NCBI GenBank assembly: GCA_945900695.1
Contig: CAMDJU010000080.1
Location: 1-10,635 of the forward strand
Source: Bordetella parapertussis
Lineage (GTDB): Bacteria > Pseudomonadota > Gammaproteobacteria > Burkholderiales > Burkholderiaceae_C
Direction of reading: 5' to 3'
Length of the DNA: 10,635 nt
The stretch's first letter is position 1; each line of letters starts with the position of its first letter. Under the pieces are notes generated by a model, which was given only the letters and a program-made list of their open reading frames with translations, was not told the origin of the DNA and made no database searches. Below are positions 1 through 6,068 of the stretch, one piece after another. The position numbers were made by a program, and so were the translations under genes.

Positions 1-1176
1 CCCCGTGCCCTGGCCCGTTTCAAAGTGCTCGATTTATCGCGGGTGCGGTCTGGCCCCAACTGCGTGCGCGTGCTGGCTGACTTTGGTGCCGATGTGATCC
101 GCATCGAGCCACCGGCGGGCGTGGACCCCAACGAGGTTTTGTTTGCGTCCAACCGCGATGGCGGGGACTTTCAAAACTTGAACCGCAACAAGCGCTCGCT
201 CACCCTGAACCTGAAAAAGCCCGGCGCCTTGGACATCTTGATGCGCTTGGTGGCCCAGGCCGATGTGCTGGTGGAGAACTGGCGCCCCGATGTCAAGCAC
301 AAGCTGGGTTTGGGTTACGAGGACTTGGCGAAGGTCAACCCGCGCATCATCTTGGCCAGCATTTCGGGCTTTGGGCAAGATGGCCCCTATGCCGAACGGC
401 CCGGGTTTGACCAAATCATCCAGGGCATGGGCGGTTTGATGAGTGTGACGGGCGACACCGCCAGCGGGCCGTTTCGCGCGGGCCTGGCAGTGGCCGATTT
501 GAGCGCCGGTTTGTATTGCGCGGTGGGTATTTTGGCGGCGCTGCACGAGCGCGAAGTGTCTGGGCGCGGCCAGTGGGTGCACAGCTCCTTGCTGCATTCG
601 CAAATTGCCATGATGGATTTTCAGGTGGCGCGCTACATCAACGAGGGCAATGTGCCGGTGCAAGAGGGCAACAACCACCCCACCAGTTCGCCCATGGGCT
701 TGTTCACCGCCAGTGATGGCCCGTTCAACCTGGGCGCATCGGGCCAGGGCAACTGGAAGCGGCTGTGTGAGTTGCTGGCCAAGCCTGAGTGGTTGGCCGA
801 CCCCGAGTTCAGCACCGAAGCCTTGCGCGTGGCCCACCGGCCACGCCTGAACGCCTTGCTCAACCAGGCGTTTTTGACGGGCACGGTGCACCACTGGGTG
901 GATCGTTTGAACCAAGTGGGCGTGCCCGCCGGACCGGTCTACACCGTGCCGCAAGTCATGCAAGACCCTCAGGTGCAGCACCTGGGCGTGACCGAAACCC
1001 TGGAAACGCCGCACGGGCCCAAGCACTACATCACCCAGGCGGTGACCTTGTCGCGCACCCCCGCTGAGGTGCGCACCCATGCCCCCGGTTGGGGTGAGCA
1101 CACCGATGCGGTATTGACGGACATCGGCTATTCACCCACCGAAATCGCCCAGTTTCACGCCCAAGGCGTGGTCTGA
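1..1176 (+). CDS. Class III (CaiB/BaiF) CoA-transferase, 5' partial
   Basis: Family III CoA-transferase, which moves CoA between a donor thioester and a carboxylic acid in the cytoplasm. The reading frame is open from base 1 (PRALARFKVLDLSRV...), and the family's usual N-terminus (G-L-K-V-L-D-L-S/T-R) begins before the GTG at 25. The true start therefore lies upstream of the window, and only a few residues should be missing because 391 codons are present against about 390-400 for the family. Visible family marks are LADFGADVIRIEPP, NLNRNKRSLTLNL, VLVENWRPDV, SISGFGQDGPYAERPGFD, the conserved AVADLSAG with the Asp (codon 166 of the open frame) that forms the acyl-anhydride intermediate in formyl-CoA transferase, and VPAGPVYTVPQVMQDPQV. 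It heads a run with a deacetylase-fold protein, an SDR and an acyl-CoA dehydrogenase, so it probably activates the acid that the pathway degrades. The substrate is unknown: class III members act on formate/oxalate, carnitine, succinate, mesaconate and aromatic acids. Confidence 0.93.
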   Translation, partial: PRALARFKVLDLSRVRSGPNCVRVLADFGADVIRIEPPAGVDPNEVLFASNRDGGDFQNLNRNKRSLTLNLKKPGALDILMRLVAQADVLVENWRPDVKHKLGLGYEDLAKVNPRIILASISGFGQDGPYAERPGFDQIIQGMGGLMSVTGDTASGPFRAGLAVADLSAGLYCAVGILAALHEREVSGRGQWVHSSLLHSQIAMMDFQVARYINEGNVPVQEGNNHPTSSPMGLFTASDGPFNLGASGQGNWKRLCELLAKPEWLADPEFSTEALRVAHRPRLNALLNQAFLTGTVHHWVDRLNQVGVPAGPVYTVPQVMQDPQVQHLGVTETLETPHGPKHYITQAVTLSRTPAEVRTHAPGWGEHTDAVLTDIGYSPTEIAQFHAQGVV

Positions 1177-1207
1177 TTTGCCTGCCCCCTGATTGATAGA
1201 ACTGTCC

Positions 1208-2089
1208 ATGGCCAACCCACGCATCCCTTATCGCTTCTCCAACGACGGCCCCACGCTCAAACCCCATCCCAAAGGCGCCATCATGGTGCACTTGGTGGTC
1301 AATGTGGAGCACTGGCAGTTTGACGCCAGCATGCCGCGCACCATCATCACACCGCCCCACGGCAAAGAGACCGTGCCCGATGTGCCCAACTTCAGCTGGG
1401 CCGATTACGGCATGCGGGCGGGTTTGCCGCGCATCATCGACGCCATCCACAGCCGGGGGCTGCCTGCGTCCACCAGTTTCAATGCTGGGGTGATCCAGGC
1501 ATACCCCCGTGCTGCCGAGGCCATGCGTGACGCAGGCTGGGAGTTCATTGGGCACGGCTTGCACCAAAAGGCCATCAACCATGAGGCCCAGTCTGAGGAG
1601 GCCTTGATCAAGACCTGTTTGGACATGCTCGAAGCTTTCACGGGTGTGCGCACCCAAGGGTGGCTGGGGCCAGGCCTGCGCGAAACCCACGACACACCAG
1701 ACATCTTGAAAAAACTCGGCGTGGACTATGTGTTCGATTGGGTGGTTGACGACGTGCCCAATTGGATGCGCACCGAGCACGGCCCCTTGTTGTCGCTGCC
1801 CTATAACTTGGAGATCAACGACTCCATCATTTATGCGGTGGAGCGCCACAGCTCGGACGAAATGCTCATGCGCCTGACCCGCACCCTCGACTTGTTCAAG
1901 CGTGAGGCCGAGCACCATCCCCGTGTGTTGGCCATTGGCTTGCATCCCCATTTGATTGGTGTGCCGCATCGCTTCCACAGCTTGGAGAAAATGCTGGATC
2001 TGTTGATGGCCACGCCTGGCGTATGCTTCGTGACCGGGCGCGATATCGCGGCTTGGTATTGCGACCAAGTGCCAGCGCCAACTGCCTGA
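1208..2089 (+). CDS. PuuE-like polysaccharide deacetylase-fold hydrolase
   Basis: Protein of 293 residues with the carbohydrate esterase 4/NodB fold, closest in appearance to PuuE-like (metal-independent allantoinase type) members that hydrolyse non-peptide C-N bonds rather than sugars. The core strand MVHLVVNVEHW (26-36) stands where NodB proteins have TFDD. GHGLHQ (115-120) is the second motif, GWLGPGLRET (151-160) the third, and GLHPHLIG (244-251) the late histidine motif. No signal peptide is visible, which fits a cytoplasmic enzyme. I chose ATG 1208 over the in-frame TTG at 1193 because the protein then begins MANPRIPYRFSND, as such proteins usually do; the ribosome-binding site is weak. 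It lies 31 bases after the CoA-transferase and 21 before the SDR, so it is probably cotranscribed. It may open a cyclic amide or remove an N-acyl group in the pathway, which is inference. Family assignment is solid; activity is open. Confidence 0.88.
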   Translation: MANPRIPYRFSNDGPTLKPHPKGAIMVHLVVNVEHWQFDASMPRTIITPPHGKETVPDVPNFSWADYGMRAGLPRIIDAIHSRGLPASTSFNAGVIQAYPRAAEAMRDAGWEFIGHGLHQKAINHEAQSEEALIKTCLDMLEAFTGVRTQGWLGPGLRETHDTPDILKKLGVDYVFDWVVDDVPNWMRTEHGPLLSLPYNLEINDSIIYAVERHSSDEMLMRLTRTLDLFKREAEHHPRVLAIGLHPHLIGVPHRFHSLEKMLDLLMATPGVCFVTGRDIAAWYCDQVPAPTA

Positions 2090-2100
2090 GCACCCGACCT

Positions 2101-2105
2101 AAGGA
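2101..2105 (+). promoter_or_regulatory. Ribosome-binding site of the SDR gene
   Basis: AAGGA lies five bases before ATG 2111. It is the clearest Shine-Dalgarno sequence in the first operon and fixes the SDR start. Confidence 0.7.
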
Positions 2106-2110
2106 ACCCC

Positions 2111-2890
2111 ATGGATTTGAAGTTACAAGGACAACGCGTGCTCGTCACTGGCGGCTCGCGCGGCATTGGTTTGGCGATTGCCCAAGCGTTTGCGGCAGAA
2201 GGCGCCATGCCCATCATTGCTTCGCGCGATGGCGAGCAGTTGGCATTGGCCGTGAAAGCCATTCACAGCAGCACAGGCATCACCGCAGAGGCTGTGCCCG
2301 CCGATTTGTCTCAGCCCGGCGCCACAGAGGCCTTGTTCAAGGCGGTGGGTGAGGTCGATGTGTTGGTCAACAACGCCGGGTCCATTCCCGGTGGCTCATT
2401 GCACGATCTGGACGAGCAGCGTTGGCGCCAGGCCTGGGAGCTCAAGCTGTTCAGCTACATCAACCTCACCCGCTGCTATTTGCCCATGATGGAGCAGCGT
2501 GGCCGGGGTGTGATTTGCAACATCATTGGTCTGGCCGGGGTGGCGCCGCGCTATGACTATATTTGTGGCTCAACCGCCAATGCGGGTTTGATTGCCTTCA
2601 CCCAAGGTTTGGGCGGGGGCAGCGTGCGCAAAGGCGTGCGGGTGTTTGGCATCAACCCCGCGCCCACCCGCAGCCAGCGCATGCAAACCATGCTCGAGCG
2701 CCAAGCCACCAACAAATGGGGAGACGCCACCCGTTGGATGGAGTTGTCCACAAAATTGCCCTTTGGCCGCATGGCCGAGCCCGATGAAATTGCGCGCATG
2801 ACAGTTTTTGCTTGTTCGCCTTTATCGGGTTATCTGAGTGGCACTGTCATCAATTTGGATGCAGGCCAAATTTACGCTGAAACTGTTTGA
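2111..2890 (+). CDS. SDR family oxidoreductase with atypical active site
   Basis: Classical short-chain dehydrogenase/reductase of 259 residues with a Rossmann fold. The nucleotide-binding motif is TGGSRGIG (13-20), the acidic residue after strand 3 is in PADLS (63-67), NNAG is at 87-90, the INPAPTRSQRM segment at 181-191, and the C-terminal LSGTVINLDAG at 242-252. The catalytic region is unusual. Where most SDRs have a Ser and then Y-x-x-x-K, this one reads NIIGLAG (137-143) and YICGS (150-154), so the Tyr is kept but the Ser position is Ile/Gly and the Lys position is Ser. I recall, without being able to check, a group of SDRs in catabolic clusters with YIAGS here, so this may be a conserved subfamily rather than a decayed gene. 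The start is supported by AAGGA at 2101-2105. It sits between the deacetylase-fold protein and the acyl-CoA dehydrogenase; a hydroxyacyl or alcohol step is plausible but unproven. Confidence 0.93.
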   Translation: MDLKLQGQRVLVTGGSRGIGLAIAQAFAAEGAMPIIASRDGEQLALAVKAIHSSTGITAEAVPADLSQPGATEALFKAVGEVDVLVNNAGSIPGGSLHDLDEQRWRQAWELKLFSYINLTRCYLPMMEQRGRGVICNIIGLAGVAPRYDYICGSTANAGLIAFTQGLGGGSVRKGVRVFGINPAPTRSQRMQTMLERQATNKWGDATRWMELSTKLPFGRMAEPDEIARMTVFACSPLSGYLSGTVINLDAGQIYAETV

Positions 2891-2906
2891 GAAAGACATT
2901 TGTTCC

Positions 2907-4064
2907 ATGAGCCAAGTTGACCCTTATGCCGAACTGCGTGCCGGTGTGCGCAGCGTTGTCACCCAGTTTGATTCACGCTACTGGCAAGATCTGGACGAGG
3001 CGCGCGCCTTCCCTGAAAAATTTGTCAACGCCTTGGCTGCGGCCGGATGGTTGTCGGCCCTGATTCCCGAGGAATACGGCGGCTCCAACCTGAGCCTGAC
3101 CGAGGCCAGCGTGATCATGGAAGAGATCAATCGCGCCGGTGGCAACTCTGGCGCTTGCCATGGCCAAATGTATGTCATGGGCTGTGTGGTGCGCCATGGC
3201 TCCAAAGCCCAAAAAGAAGCCTTGCTGCCCAAAATTGCCAGCGGTGAGTTGCGCATGCAGGCGATGGCAGTGACCGAGCCCTCCACGGGCTCGGACACCA
3301 CCAAGCTCAAAACCATGGCGGTGCGCAAAGGCGATCGCTATGTGGTCAATGGCCAAAAAGTATGGACCTCGCGCATCCAACACTCCGACTATATGCTGCT
3401 GCTCGCGCGCACGACACCCCTTGCCGAGGTCAAGAAAAAAACCGAAGGCCTGTCGGTGTTTTTGGTGGACGTGCGCCCAGAGATGGGCAAGACCATCATT
3501 GCCAAACCGATTCGCAACATGGTCAACCACGAGACCAACGAGTTGTTCATCGACAACTTGGAAATCCCGGTGGAAAACCGCATCGGCGAAGAAGGCCTGG
3601 GTTTGAAGTACATATTGGACGGCCTCAACGCCGAGCGTTTGCTGATTGCTGCCGAGTGCGTGGGCGACGGCCATTGGTTTGTTGAAAAAGCCAAAAACTA
3701 CGCCAACGACCGGCGCGTGTTTGACCGCCCGATTGGTCAAAACCAAGGCATTCAGTTTCCGATTGCGCGCGCCCACATCAACGTGGAGGCCGCGAGTTTG
3801 ATGCGCTACGAGGGCACGCGTTTGTTCGATGCCGGCCAGCCCTGCGGCGCGCAGGCCAACATGGCCAAGTTATTGGCCGCTGATGCGTCCTGGGAAGCGG
3901 CCAACGCCTGCTTGCAAACCCATGGCGGCTTTGGGTTTGCCGCCGAGTACGACGTGGAGCGCAAGTTCCGCGAGACGCGCCTGTACCAAGTGGCCCCCAT
4001 CTCCACCAACATGGTGCTGTCCTATATTGCCGAGCACGTCTTGGGTTTGCCACGCTCTTATTGA
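2907..4064 (+). CDS. Acyl-CoA dehydrogenase family protein
   Basis: FAD-dependent acyl-CoA dehydrogenase of 385 residues, the family's usual size, which introduces an alpha,beta double bond into an acyl-CoA and passes electrons to ETF. Seen in order: N-terminal helical domain with PEEYGGSNLSL (55-64) and GACHGQMYVMG (82-92); the beta-domain signature AMAVTEPSTGSD (119-130) with GQKVWTS (149-155); C-terminal helices with DRRVFDRPIGQNQGIQF (268-284), and QTHGGFGFAAEYDVER (337-352) matching the family's Q-x-x-G-G-x-G-x motif. The C-terminal base found in MCAD (Y-E-G-T) is absent: the matching segment is LYQVAPIST. A Glu is instead present in LNAERLLIA (E243), where LCAD and isovaleryl-CoA dehydrogenase keep theirs. 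The frame is open back to 2838, but that would overlap the SDR; ATG 2907 gives a standard N-terminus 16 bases after the SDR stop. It is the last gene of the first cluster. Substrate unknown; a branched or long acyl-CoA would fit the base position. Confidence 0.95.
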   Translation: MSQVDPYAELRAGVRSVVTQFDSRYWQDLDEARAFPEKFVNALAAAGWLSALIPEEYGGSNLSLTEASVIMEEINRAGGNSGACHGQMYVMGCVVRHGSKAQKEALLPKIASGELRMQAMAVTEPSTGSDTTKLKTMAVRKGDRYVVNGQKVWTSRIQHSDYMLLLARTTPLAEVKKKTEGLSVFLVDVRPEMGKTIIAKPIRNMVNHETNELFIDNLEIPVENRIGEEGLGLKYILDGLNAERLLIAAECVGDGHWFVEKAKNYANDRRVFDRPIGQNQGIQFPIARAHINVEAASLMRYEGTRLFDAGQPCGAQANMAKLLAADASWEAANACLQTHGGFGFAAEYDVERKFRETRLYQVAPISTNMVLSYIAEHVLGLPRSY

Positions 4065-4201
4065 AGCAACACCGGCGCTGCACCCCTTGGTAGCGTTACG
4101 CCGTTACGCATTCGGCGGGGTGTGAGGGCTGATTTTGCAAGCTGCGCGTCAGATAAGGCGGCCAGGTGTCAACCCAGGTGGTCACTTAGTTTGTCGCCTC
4201 T
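4065..4201. other. Intergenic region with short repeats
   Basis: No gene is visible here. The stretch holds a tandem 8-mer, an inverted repeat around it, and two CCAGGTG copies (4162-4168 and 4174-4180) set 12 bases apart. AGGCG (4156-4160) and CGCCT (4195-4199) could pair around the latter. It separates the acyl-CoA dehydrogenase from the terminator and phasin promoter. It could be the 3' untranslated region of the first operon, a degenerate repeat element, or a regulator-binding region. Confidence 0.4.
4081..4122. repeat. Inverted repeat enclosing a tandem 8-bp duplication
   Basis: CACCCC (4081-4086) is complementary to GGGGTG (4117-4122). Between them CGTTACGC occurs twice in direct tandem (4094-4101 and 4102-4109). 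An alternative inner stem pairs CGCCG (4099-4103) with CGGCG (4113-4117). The loop is long, so a strong terminator is unlikely. The pattern is seen directly; its role is unknown. Confidence 0.5.
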
Positions 4202-4225
4202 AAAAGCGCCTGAAGGGCTTTTTTT
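4202..4225 (+). terminator. Rho-independent terminator after the acyl-CoA operon
   Basis: AAAAGC-G-CC (4202-4210, the G bulged) pairs with GGGCTTTT (4215-4222) around the loop TGAA, and the T tract runs 4219-4225. The stem is eight pairs with one bulge. It lies 137 bases after the acyl-CoA dehydrogenase stop and just before the phasin -10 element, so it should insulate the two units. Confidence 0.7.
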
Positions 4226-4239
4226 GGGGGGTTCATTCC

Positions 4240-4245
4240 TATAAT
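4240..4245 (+). promoter_or_regulatory. Putative -10 element of the phasin promoter
   Basis: TATAAT at 4240-4245 is a perfect sigma-70 -10 hexamer, 62 bases before the phasin start. At 17-18 base spacing the -35 position falls in the terminator T tract (around 4216-4222) and shows no TTGACA match, so the promoter may depend on an activator or be only moderately strong. The transcription start would be near 4252. Confidence 0.5.
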
Positions 4246-4260
4246 TTTTGTCATTGAGTT

Positions 4261-4275
4261 CTGCATCAATTGCAG
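4261..4275. promoter_or_regulatory. Dyad CTGCA-N5-TGCAG, possible PhaR-type operator
   Basis: CTGCA (4261-4265) and TGCAG (4271-4275) form an exact inverted repeat around TCAAT, lying about 10-24 bases after the predicted transcription start, where a repressor could block elongation. Phasin genes are commonly repressed by PhaR, and alphaproteobacterial PhaR sites are described as TGC-rich dyads of the CTGC...GCAG type. The spacing here is longer, so the link to PhaR is inference. Confidence 0.35.
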
Positions 4276-4296
4276 TGCTCAACCCATTCATTATTT

Positions 4297-4300
4297 GGAG
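4297..4300 (+). promoter_or_regulatory. Ribosome-binding site of the phasin gene
   Basis: GGAG at 4297-4300 stands seven bases before ATG 4308. It decides the phasin start over the in-frame upstream codon at 4248, which would place the promoter inside the coding sequence. Confidence 0.7.
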
Positions 4301-4307
4301 TAACAAC

Positions 4308-4859
4308 ATGACCCTGACCCCTGATCAAGTGCTGGCCGCCAACAAGGCCAATTTGGAAACCCTCGCTGTCTTGACCACCCAAGCCTTTGCCGGTGTAGAG
4401 CAACTCATCGCCCTCAACATGAGCGCCGCCAAAGCCGCTTTGGGCGACGCCCAGCACCACACCGAAACCCTGATGTCGGTGCGCGACGCGCAAGAATTGC
4501 TGTCGGTTCAAGCGCAAATGTTCCAGCCTTTGGCCGAGAAAGCCGCGGCCTACAACCGCCAGTTGTTTGACATCGCCCAACACACGGGTGGCCAAATTGG
4601 CCAAGTGGTGGAAGGCCAAGTCGGTCAAGCCCAGGCGGCTGTGGAAGCCCTGGTCAATAACCTGACCCAAAACGCACCCGCTGGCACCGAGGCCGCTTCC
4701 CAGGCTTTGAAAGCCGCGGTGGCCGCAGGCAACACCGCCCTGAGCTCGGTGCAAAAAGCTGTGCACCAAGCCAATGAAATGATGCAGGCCAATGTGAGCC
4801 AAATGGCCCAGGCCGTGCCCGCTGTTGCCAAGGCCCGCCCGGCTGCTAAAAAGCGCTGA
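4308..4859 (+). CDS. phaP: Phasin (PHA granule-associated protein)
   Basis: Protein of 183 residues of the PhaP phasin family, which coats polyhydroxyalkanoate granules in the cytoplasm and controls their size and number. The N-terminus [19 protein letters not shown] and the segments [16 protein letters not shown] and [20 protein letters not shown] closely recall Ralstonia PhaP. The rest is amphipathic, Gln/Ala-rich helix with [14 protein letters not shown] typical of the family. The tail [13 protein letters not shown] is basic, as in many phasins, and could touch DNA or the granule surface. No signal peptide or membrane segment is present. The start is set by GGAG and the typical N-terminus. 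It appears to be a single-gene unit: a terminator and a -10 element precede it and a strong terminator follows. Its presence implies that the organism makes PHA from acetyl-CoA, which the neighbouring catabolic genes could supply, though no PHA synthesis gene is in view. Confidence 0.93.
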   Translation: MTLTPDQVLAANKANLETLAVLTTQAFAGVEQLIALNMSAAKAALGDAQHHTETLMSVRDAQELLSVQAQMFQPLAEKAAAYNRQLFDIAQHTGGQIGQVVEGQVGQAQAAVEALVNNLTQNAPAGTEAASQALKAAVAAGNTALSSVQKAVHQANEMMQANVSQMAQAVPAVAKARPAAKKR

Positions 4860-4892
4860 ACCACCTTTGGGGTGTGTCCCCTCTGGCCCCAC

Positions 4893-4923
4893 AATGGCAC
4901 CTTTCGAGGTGCCATTTTTTTTT
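4893..4923 (+). terminator. Strong rho-independent terminator after the phasin
   Basis: AATGGCACCT (4893-4902) and AGGTGCCATT (4907-4916) form a perfect 10-pair stem capped by a TTCG tetraloop. Nine T follow or overlap the stem end (4915-4923). This is the clearest structural signal in the window. It ends directly before the ribosome-binding site of the next gene. Confidence 0.95.
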
Positions 4924-4928
4924 GGAGG
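4924..4928 (+). promoter_or_regulatory. Ribosome-binding site abutting the terminator
   Basis: GGAGG begins on the base after the terminator T tract and lies nine bases before the TTG at 4938. It selects TTG 4938 as the start of the FAD oxidase over the in-frame GTG at 4872, which would run the coding sequence through the terminator hairpin. Confidence 0.7.
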
Positions 4929-4937
4929 GGCCGGGAA

Positions 4938-6068
4938 TTGGATCAAGTCGATGGGGTGGTGATTGGGGCCGGTGTGGTGGGCTTGGCGGTGGCACGTGCC
5001 CTGTGTCTGGCCCAAGCTGGCGCGCAATGGCTGGTGCTCGAGCAAGCCGAGGCGATTGGCACCGGTACCAGTTCGCGCAACAGCGAGGTCATCCATGCAG
5101 GCATTTACTACCCTGCAGGGTCGCTCAAGGCGCGCTGGTGCGTGCAAGGGCGGGACATGCTTTACGCCTATGCGGCCGAGCGCGGTGTGCCGCACCGGCG
5201 TTGCGGCAAGCTGATGGTGGCCACCGATGAAGGCCAATTGCCTGGCTTGTTGGCCTTGCGCGACAAAGCCCATGCCAATGGCGTGACCGACGTGGTGCTG
5301 ATCAGCGCTGATCAAGCGCGGGCCATGGAGCCCGCCTTGTCGTGCGTGGCGGCATTGCATTCGCCCAGCACCGGTATTGTGGACAGCCATGCCTTCATGC
5401 TCAGCTTGCAAGGGGACTTTGAAAACGCGGGCGGCACCGTGGTGTGCCATGCCGCCGTGCAGTCTGCCCAGGTTCATCCTCAGGGATGGGTGCTGCACAT
5501 GGCCGACGGCACCGAACTCTTGGCCCGCCAACTGGTGAATTCGGCCGGTTTAACCGCCCCGGCGCTGGCGCGGCAATTTCAGGGCTTGGACGCAGCCCAG
5601 GTGCCCCAGGCTTATTTCGCCAAAGGCAATTACTTCACCTTGGGCATGCGCGCTCCGTTTTCGCGTTTGATATACCCCGTGCCTGAGGCCGCAGGCCTGG
5701 GCGTTCACTTGACGCTGGACATGGGCGGGCAAGCCAAGTTTGGGCCCGATGTGCAGTGGGTCGATGACCCGGACGACTTGGTGGTCTCCCAGGCCCACGA
5801 GGCGGCTTTTTACCAAGCCGTTCGCGCCTATTGGCCGGACTTGCCCGATGGTGCGCTGCAACCCGGTTATGCGGGCATCCGACCGAAAATTTCAGGCCCA
5901 GGACAAGCAGCGGCTGATTTTTTGATGCAAGGCCCCAGCGACCATGGCTTGCCCGGCTTGGTCAACTTGTTTGGCATCGAGTCGCCGGGTTTGACCAGCT
6001 CGCTGGCCATCGCCCAAGCCGTGGTGGACAGCACTTTGGCCGGGCAGGTCTGGGTGAAAGCAAGTTGA
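4938..6068 (+). CDS. FAD-dependent oxidoreductase, L-2-hydroxyglutarate oxidase type
   Basis: Flavoprotein of 376 residues of the DAO superfamily, most like L-2-hydroxyglutarate oxidase/dehydrogenase (LhgO/L2HGDH), which oxidises a 2-hydroxy acid to the 2-oxo acid. The N-terminal dinucleotide fold has GxGxxG at 10-15 (GAGVVG) with the acidic end of strand 2 at LVLEQ (32-36). Family segments are [16 protein letters not shown] (43-58), [11 protein letters not shown] (61-71), CGKLMVA (89-95), VNSAGLTAP (200-208), GIRPKISG (313-320) and the C-terminal flavin-binding [14 protein letters not shown] (346-359). The start is TTG 4938, supported by GGAGG at 4924-4928; an ATG-less start is unusual but the N-terminus [12 protein letters not shown] is typical. 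Its stop overlaps the TTG start of the amidohydrolase by four bases, indicating translational coupling. The true substrate may be another 2-hydroxy acid. How it is transcribed past the terminator is unclear. Confidence 0.9.
   Translation: MDQVDGVVIGAGVVGLAVARALCLAQAGAQWLVLEQAEAIGTGTSSRNSEVIHAGIYYPAGSLKARWCVQGRDMLYAYAAERGVPHRRCGKLMVATDEGQLPGLLALRDKAHANGVTDVVLISADQARAMEPALSCVAALHSPSTGIVDSHAFMLSLQGDFENAGGTVVCHAAVQSAQVHPQGWVLHMADGTELLARQLVNSAGLTAPALARQFQGLDAAQVPQAYFAKGNYFTLGMRAPFSRLIYPVPEAAGLGVHLTLDMGGQAKFGPDVQWVDDPDDLVVSQAHEAAFYQAVRAYWPDLPDGALQPGYAGIRPKISGPGQAAADFLMQGPSDHGLPGLVNLFGIESPGLTSSLAIAQAVVDSTLAGQVWVKAS

Noticed and set aside
34..1101. Long reverse-strand open frame opposite the CoA-transferase
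   Set aside because: It mirrors a well-supported gene, is rich in His/Gly/Arg/Gln with no recognisable motif, and is the expected by-product of high-GC codon use.
1031..2068. Reverse-strand open frame of 345 residues across the end of the CoA-transferase and the deacetylase gene
   Set aside because: It crosses two genes, has shadow-like composition and no domain, and no ribosome-binding site was seen.
2838..2906. N-terminal extension of the acyl-CoA dehydrogenase
   Set aside because: It overlaps the SDR coding end and adds residues foreign to the family; ATG 2907 is standard.
2973..3776. Reverse-strand open frame opposite the acyl-CoA dehydrogenase
   Set aside because: The + strand protein has complete family motifs; the reverse product looks like low-information shadow.
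4872..4937. GTG start for the FAD oxidase
   Set aside because: It would encode the terminator hairpin as protein before the Rossmann strand; TTG 4938 with GGAGG fits better.
4266..5531. Reverse-strand open frame of 421 residues, the longest antisense frame
   Set aside because: It would span the phasin leader, the phasin, a strong terminator and half of the oxidase gene; its composition is that of a shadow frame.
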